64,000 nucleotides of DNA from Rhodothermus marinus DSM 4252 (GTDB lineage: Bacteria; Bacteroidota; Rhodothermia; Rhodothermales; Rhodothermaceae). The notes under the pieces are model-generated. The model had not been told where the DNA came from. It saw only the letters and a list, made by a program, of their open reading frames with translations, and did no database searches. The DNA lies in assembly GCF_000024845.1 (NCBI RefSeq), contig NC_013501.1, positions 376,001 through 440,000 on the forward strand, written 5' to 3'. A program made the translations under genes and the position numbers. Positions 61,810 to 64,000 of this stretch are shown here, in pieces; the stretch's first letter is position 1; every line of letters begins with the position of its first letter.

Positions 61810-63726
61810 CTATTCGGTAGAAGTAGATGCAGGCCAGAGATTGTTCGTGCGGTCCACGTCGGGCAGCAGGTGGTCCGGATCCAGCTCCACCTGCGCGGCT
61901 TCTCCCGGAATCTCGACGGTCTGGCGGGCGCCGGTGGCCCAGAGTTCGACAGGGAAGCGATAGCGGGCCTTTCGGCCGTCGGCGTAGGTGGCTTCGACGA
62001 CGACAGGGAAGACCAGCCCCTGGCGGTTGTGCAGGTAGAGGCGCGTCTGGCCTTCAGCTACGCGCACGCTGTCGATGGCCTGGTCGAGCAGGTCGGTCGA
62101 ATAGAACCAGCCGCGCCAGAACCAGTCGAGGTCTTCGCCCGCCACGTTTTCGATCGTGCGGAAGAAATCGGCCGGCTGCGGGTGCTTGAAAGCCCAGCGG
62201 CGGATGTAGGTGCGGAAGGCACGGTCGAAGCGTTCCGGCCCCAGCACATATTCGCGGAGCAGCCGGAGTCCGAAGCCGGGCTTGCGATAGGCCACGAAGC
62301 CCAGCGCCTGCGGCCGGATCTGGTCCGGGTAGGTCATGATCGGCTGGTGCACCAGCGAGTCCTGCATGCGCCGGACGATGTAGTCGGGCTGCAGACGCTG
62401 CGTGCGGGCAGCTTCTTCGCCATAGAAGGCCAGGTTGGAGTAGTAATTGATGAACGTGTTGAAGCCCTCGTCCTGCCAGGCGTAGCGGCGCTCGTCGCTG
62501 CCCACGATCATGGGAAACCAGGTGTGGCCGAACTCATGGTCGGTCACGCCGAACAGCCCCTGGCCGCGGGCCCGCACCGAGCAGAACACGATCATCGGAT
62601 ACTCCATGCCGCCCACGATGCCCGCCACGTTGATCGCCACCGGGTAGGGGTAGGGGTACCACATTTCCGAATAGTGCGCGATGGTGTGGCGCACGTAGCG
62701 GGTGGATTCTTCCCAGCCCGGCTGCTCGGGCGTGCCGAGTCCTTCTTTCGGATAGACCGACATCAAGAGCACGTCCTGCCAGGAGGCAGCGTCCCAGATG
62801 AACGCCTGCGAGGCCGCCCAGGCAAAGTCACGCACGTTCTCGGCATGGAAGCGCCAGGTCAGCGGCCCTTCGCCGGCCGGACGCGTCTCGGGACGGCCGA
62901 CTTCTTCCGGACGGATGATGTGTACCGTCTCGGCGCTCTGGCGGGCCTGCGCCAGCCGCGCCTGCTGCGCTTCGGTCAACACCTCGTCAGGGTTCAGCAG
63001 CTCGCCCGTGGCCACCACAATGAAGTTGCGCGGGACCGTGATCTCCACGTCGAAATTGCCGTACTCCAGGTAGAACTCGCCCTGGCCCAGGTAGGGCGCC
63101 ACGTTCCAGCCGTTCACGTCGTCGAAGACGTACAGACGCGGATACCACTGGGCGATTTCGTACACGGTGCCCTGTTCGACACGGAGGCGGCCCATGCGGT
63201 CGGCGCCGTATTCCGGCACGATGAAGCTGAAGTCGATCTCCAGTTGGAGCTGACCGCCCCGGGCGGGCAGGGGCGTGTCCAGGTCGATGCGCATGCGCGT
63301 GTCGTCGATCAGGTAGTGCGGCGCATAGCGGCGGCCGTCCTGCACCACCTCGACTCGGGTGATCTTGAAACCGCCGCCTTCGAAGGCGCCGCGCCAGCGC
63401 GAACCGGGCTCGATGAGCGCGTCGCCCAGGCTGCCCGCGGCAAACAGATTCTGATCCAGTTGCAGCCAGAGTTCCTGAAGGGCCACCGGGGCGTTGTTCG
63501 TGTAGGTGATCGTCTCGGAGCCCGTGATCCGGTGCGTGGTGGTGTCGAGCACCGCGTGAATACGGTAATCGACGCGCTGCTGCCAGTAGTCCGGTCCGGG
63601 CTCTCCGGAAGCCGTGCGATAGGAGTTCGGAGCAGGAAGATCCAGCGGCGCAAAAGCCGAAGGCTGCGCCTGCAGGTTTCCGACGAGCAGAACTCCACAC
63701 AGCAACAGGATCCATCGCGTACGCAT
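61810..63726 (-). CDS. M1 family metallopeptidase, exported
   Basis: A 638-residue secreted peptidase (signal peptide ending LQAQ). The beta-saddle N-domain leads into VGGMEYPMIVF (the GxMEN-like site with Tyr in the last position, a departure from classical aminopeptidases), then TDHEFGHTWFPMIVG and the downstream Glu in WQDEGFNTFINYY. This variant is common in Bacteroidota. Length and C-terminal beta domain (RARYRFPVELWATGAR) match the M1 subgroup. It is unlike the shorter M1 lipoprotein at 53973. Confidence 0.9.
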   Translation of the reverse strand: MRTRWILLLCGVLLVGNLQAQPSAFAPLDLPAPNSYRTASGEPGPDYWQQRVDYRIHAVLDTTTHRITGSETITYTNNAPVALQELWLQLDQNLFAAGSLGDALIEPGSRWRGAFEGGGFKITRVEVVQDGRRYAPHYLIDDTRMRIDLDTPLPARGGQLQLEIDFSFIVPEYGADRMGRLRVEQGTVYEIAQWYPRLYVFDDVNGWNVAPYLGQGEFYLEYGNFDVEITVPRNFIVVATGELLNPDEVLTEAQQARLAQARQSAETVHIIRPEEVGRPETRPAGEGPLTWRFHAENVRDFAWAASQAFIWDAASWQDVLLMSVYPKEGLGTPEQPGWEESTRYVRHTIAHYSEMWYPYPYPVAINVAGIVGGMEYPMIVFCSVRARGQGLFGVTDHEFGHTWFPMIVGSDERRYAWQDEGFNTFINYYSNLAFYGEEAARTQRLQPDYIVRRMQDSLVHQPIMTYPDQIRPQALGFVAYRKPGFGLRLLREYVLGPERFDRAFRTYIRRWAFKHPQPADFFRTIENVAGEDLDWFWRGWFYSTDLLDQAIDSVRVAEGQTRLYLHNRQGLVFPVVVEATYADGRKARYRFPVELWATGARQTVEIPGEAAQVELDPDHLLPDVDRTNNLWPASTSTE

Positions 63727-63824
63727 GACGACAACCGGGTCTGGTCAAACGAACGGCACAATATACAGTGATCGGCGGAAAGAAGGGGAAACATCGTCCA
63801 GCGCTTCTGACCGGGACAAAAAAA

Positions 63825-63849
63825 GCCCGGTCGATCAGGCCGACCGGGC
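63825..63849 (-). terminator. Terminator of the right-edge gene
   Basis: A perfect 9-bp stem (63825-63833 with 63841-63849, GCCCGGTCG). It is preceded by A7 on the plus strand, so on the minus strand it is followed by U7. It lies 19 bp after the stop codon of the partial gene at 63868. Confidence 0.85.
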
Positions 63850-63867
63850 GGGATAGAGGCGAACCCT

Positions 63868-64000
63868 TCAGTTTCTGGCTTCCTGTGCCTGCAGGCGGCC
63901 GACTTTGAGCCGGTGGGCGACCTCGGCCACGTAGCGTCCCTGGAAGCGGGCAATGCGGCGCTCGACCTCCGACGGCATGCGGCTGCCATCGCCGCCGGTG
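63868..64000 (-). CDS. Unidentified protein, C-terminal end only
   Basis: The minus strand reads, in one open frame from the window edge, TGGDGSRMPSEVERRIARF...VGRLQAQEARN and a TGA stop at 63870-63868. Only about 43 codons are visible, charged and helical. The stop is followed closely by a strong terminator, supporting a real gene. No family can be assigned from this fragment. Confidence 0.6.
   Translation of the reverse strand, partial: TGGDGSRMPSEVERRIARFQGRYVAEVAHRLKVGRLQAQEARN

Overview
The window is a GC-rich chromosomal segment from a Bacteroidota/Rhodothermota-type bacterium, most like the thermophile Rhodothermus marinus (an inference from gene content; no search was possible). The pointers are a TonB receptor with a carboxypeptidase-regulatory-like N-terminus, PorV-family and type IX secretion (T9SS) tail proteins, a SusB-type GH97 enzyme, a 31-residue AURKAIP1/COX24-type basic protein, and promoters resembling the Bacteroidota TTTG / TAnnTTTG consensus. 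I see no phage, CRISPR array, rRNA or tRNA. The only structural RNA gene I recognise is tmRNA.

Layout. 0.1-2.0 kb: a B12-dependent ribonucleotide reductase. 2.1-2.3 kb: copy 1 of a palindromic MITE-like repeat. 2.3-6.0 kb: a beta-propeller/Y_Y_Y sensor fused to a methyl-accepting chemotaxis output domain, interrupted by one in-frame TGA. 6.2-11.5 kb: an exported M20 amidohydrolase, the frameshifted tail of an S9 peptidase, an RsmB-type rRNA methyltransferase, a membrane metallophosphoesterase and an EamA transporter. 11.5-12.4 kb: two doubtful small ORFs and non-coding DNA.

12.4-34.8 kb is a carbohydrate-utilisation region. It holds a LacI-family regulator and a secreted T9SS-tailed protein broken by a frameshift in a G6 run. 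Then comes a tightly packed operon: TonB receptor, 1097-residue secreted protein, PorV-like protein, sugar-binding lipoprotein, two permeases, an alpha/alpha-barrel-like lipoprotein, two GH130-type phosphorylases/hydrolases and a SurA-like protein. A MalK/UgpC-type ATPase follows, then a convergent HD phosphohydrolase, and a GH97 alpha-glucosidase behind a LacI-type palindrome. Together these genes would carry an oligosaccharide over the outer membrane (TonB), bind and import it (ABC transporter) and cleave it in the cytoplasm (GH130). Substrate identity is unresolved: GH130 suggests beta-mannosides, GH97 suggests alpha-glucosides.

34.8-64 kb is mostly housekeeping: SecA, RecN, a free-Met-sulfoxide-reductase-like GAF protein, phosphohexomutase, an ArsC-like phosphatase, repeat copy 2, a GNAT enzyme, an M20 peptidase, tmRNA (tag ANDYSYAMAA), an alpha/beta hydrolase, the COX24-like protein, YtxH, YaaA, uridine kinase, CoaX, inositol monophosphatase, FabI, an M1 aminopeptidase, a HAD phosphatase, an L,D-transpeptidase, a methyltransferase, two NfeD proteins, a TonB-C lipoprotein, a CNT nucleoside transporter, a second M1 peptidase and the C-terminus of an unidentified gene at the right edge.
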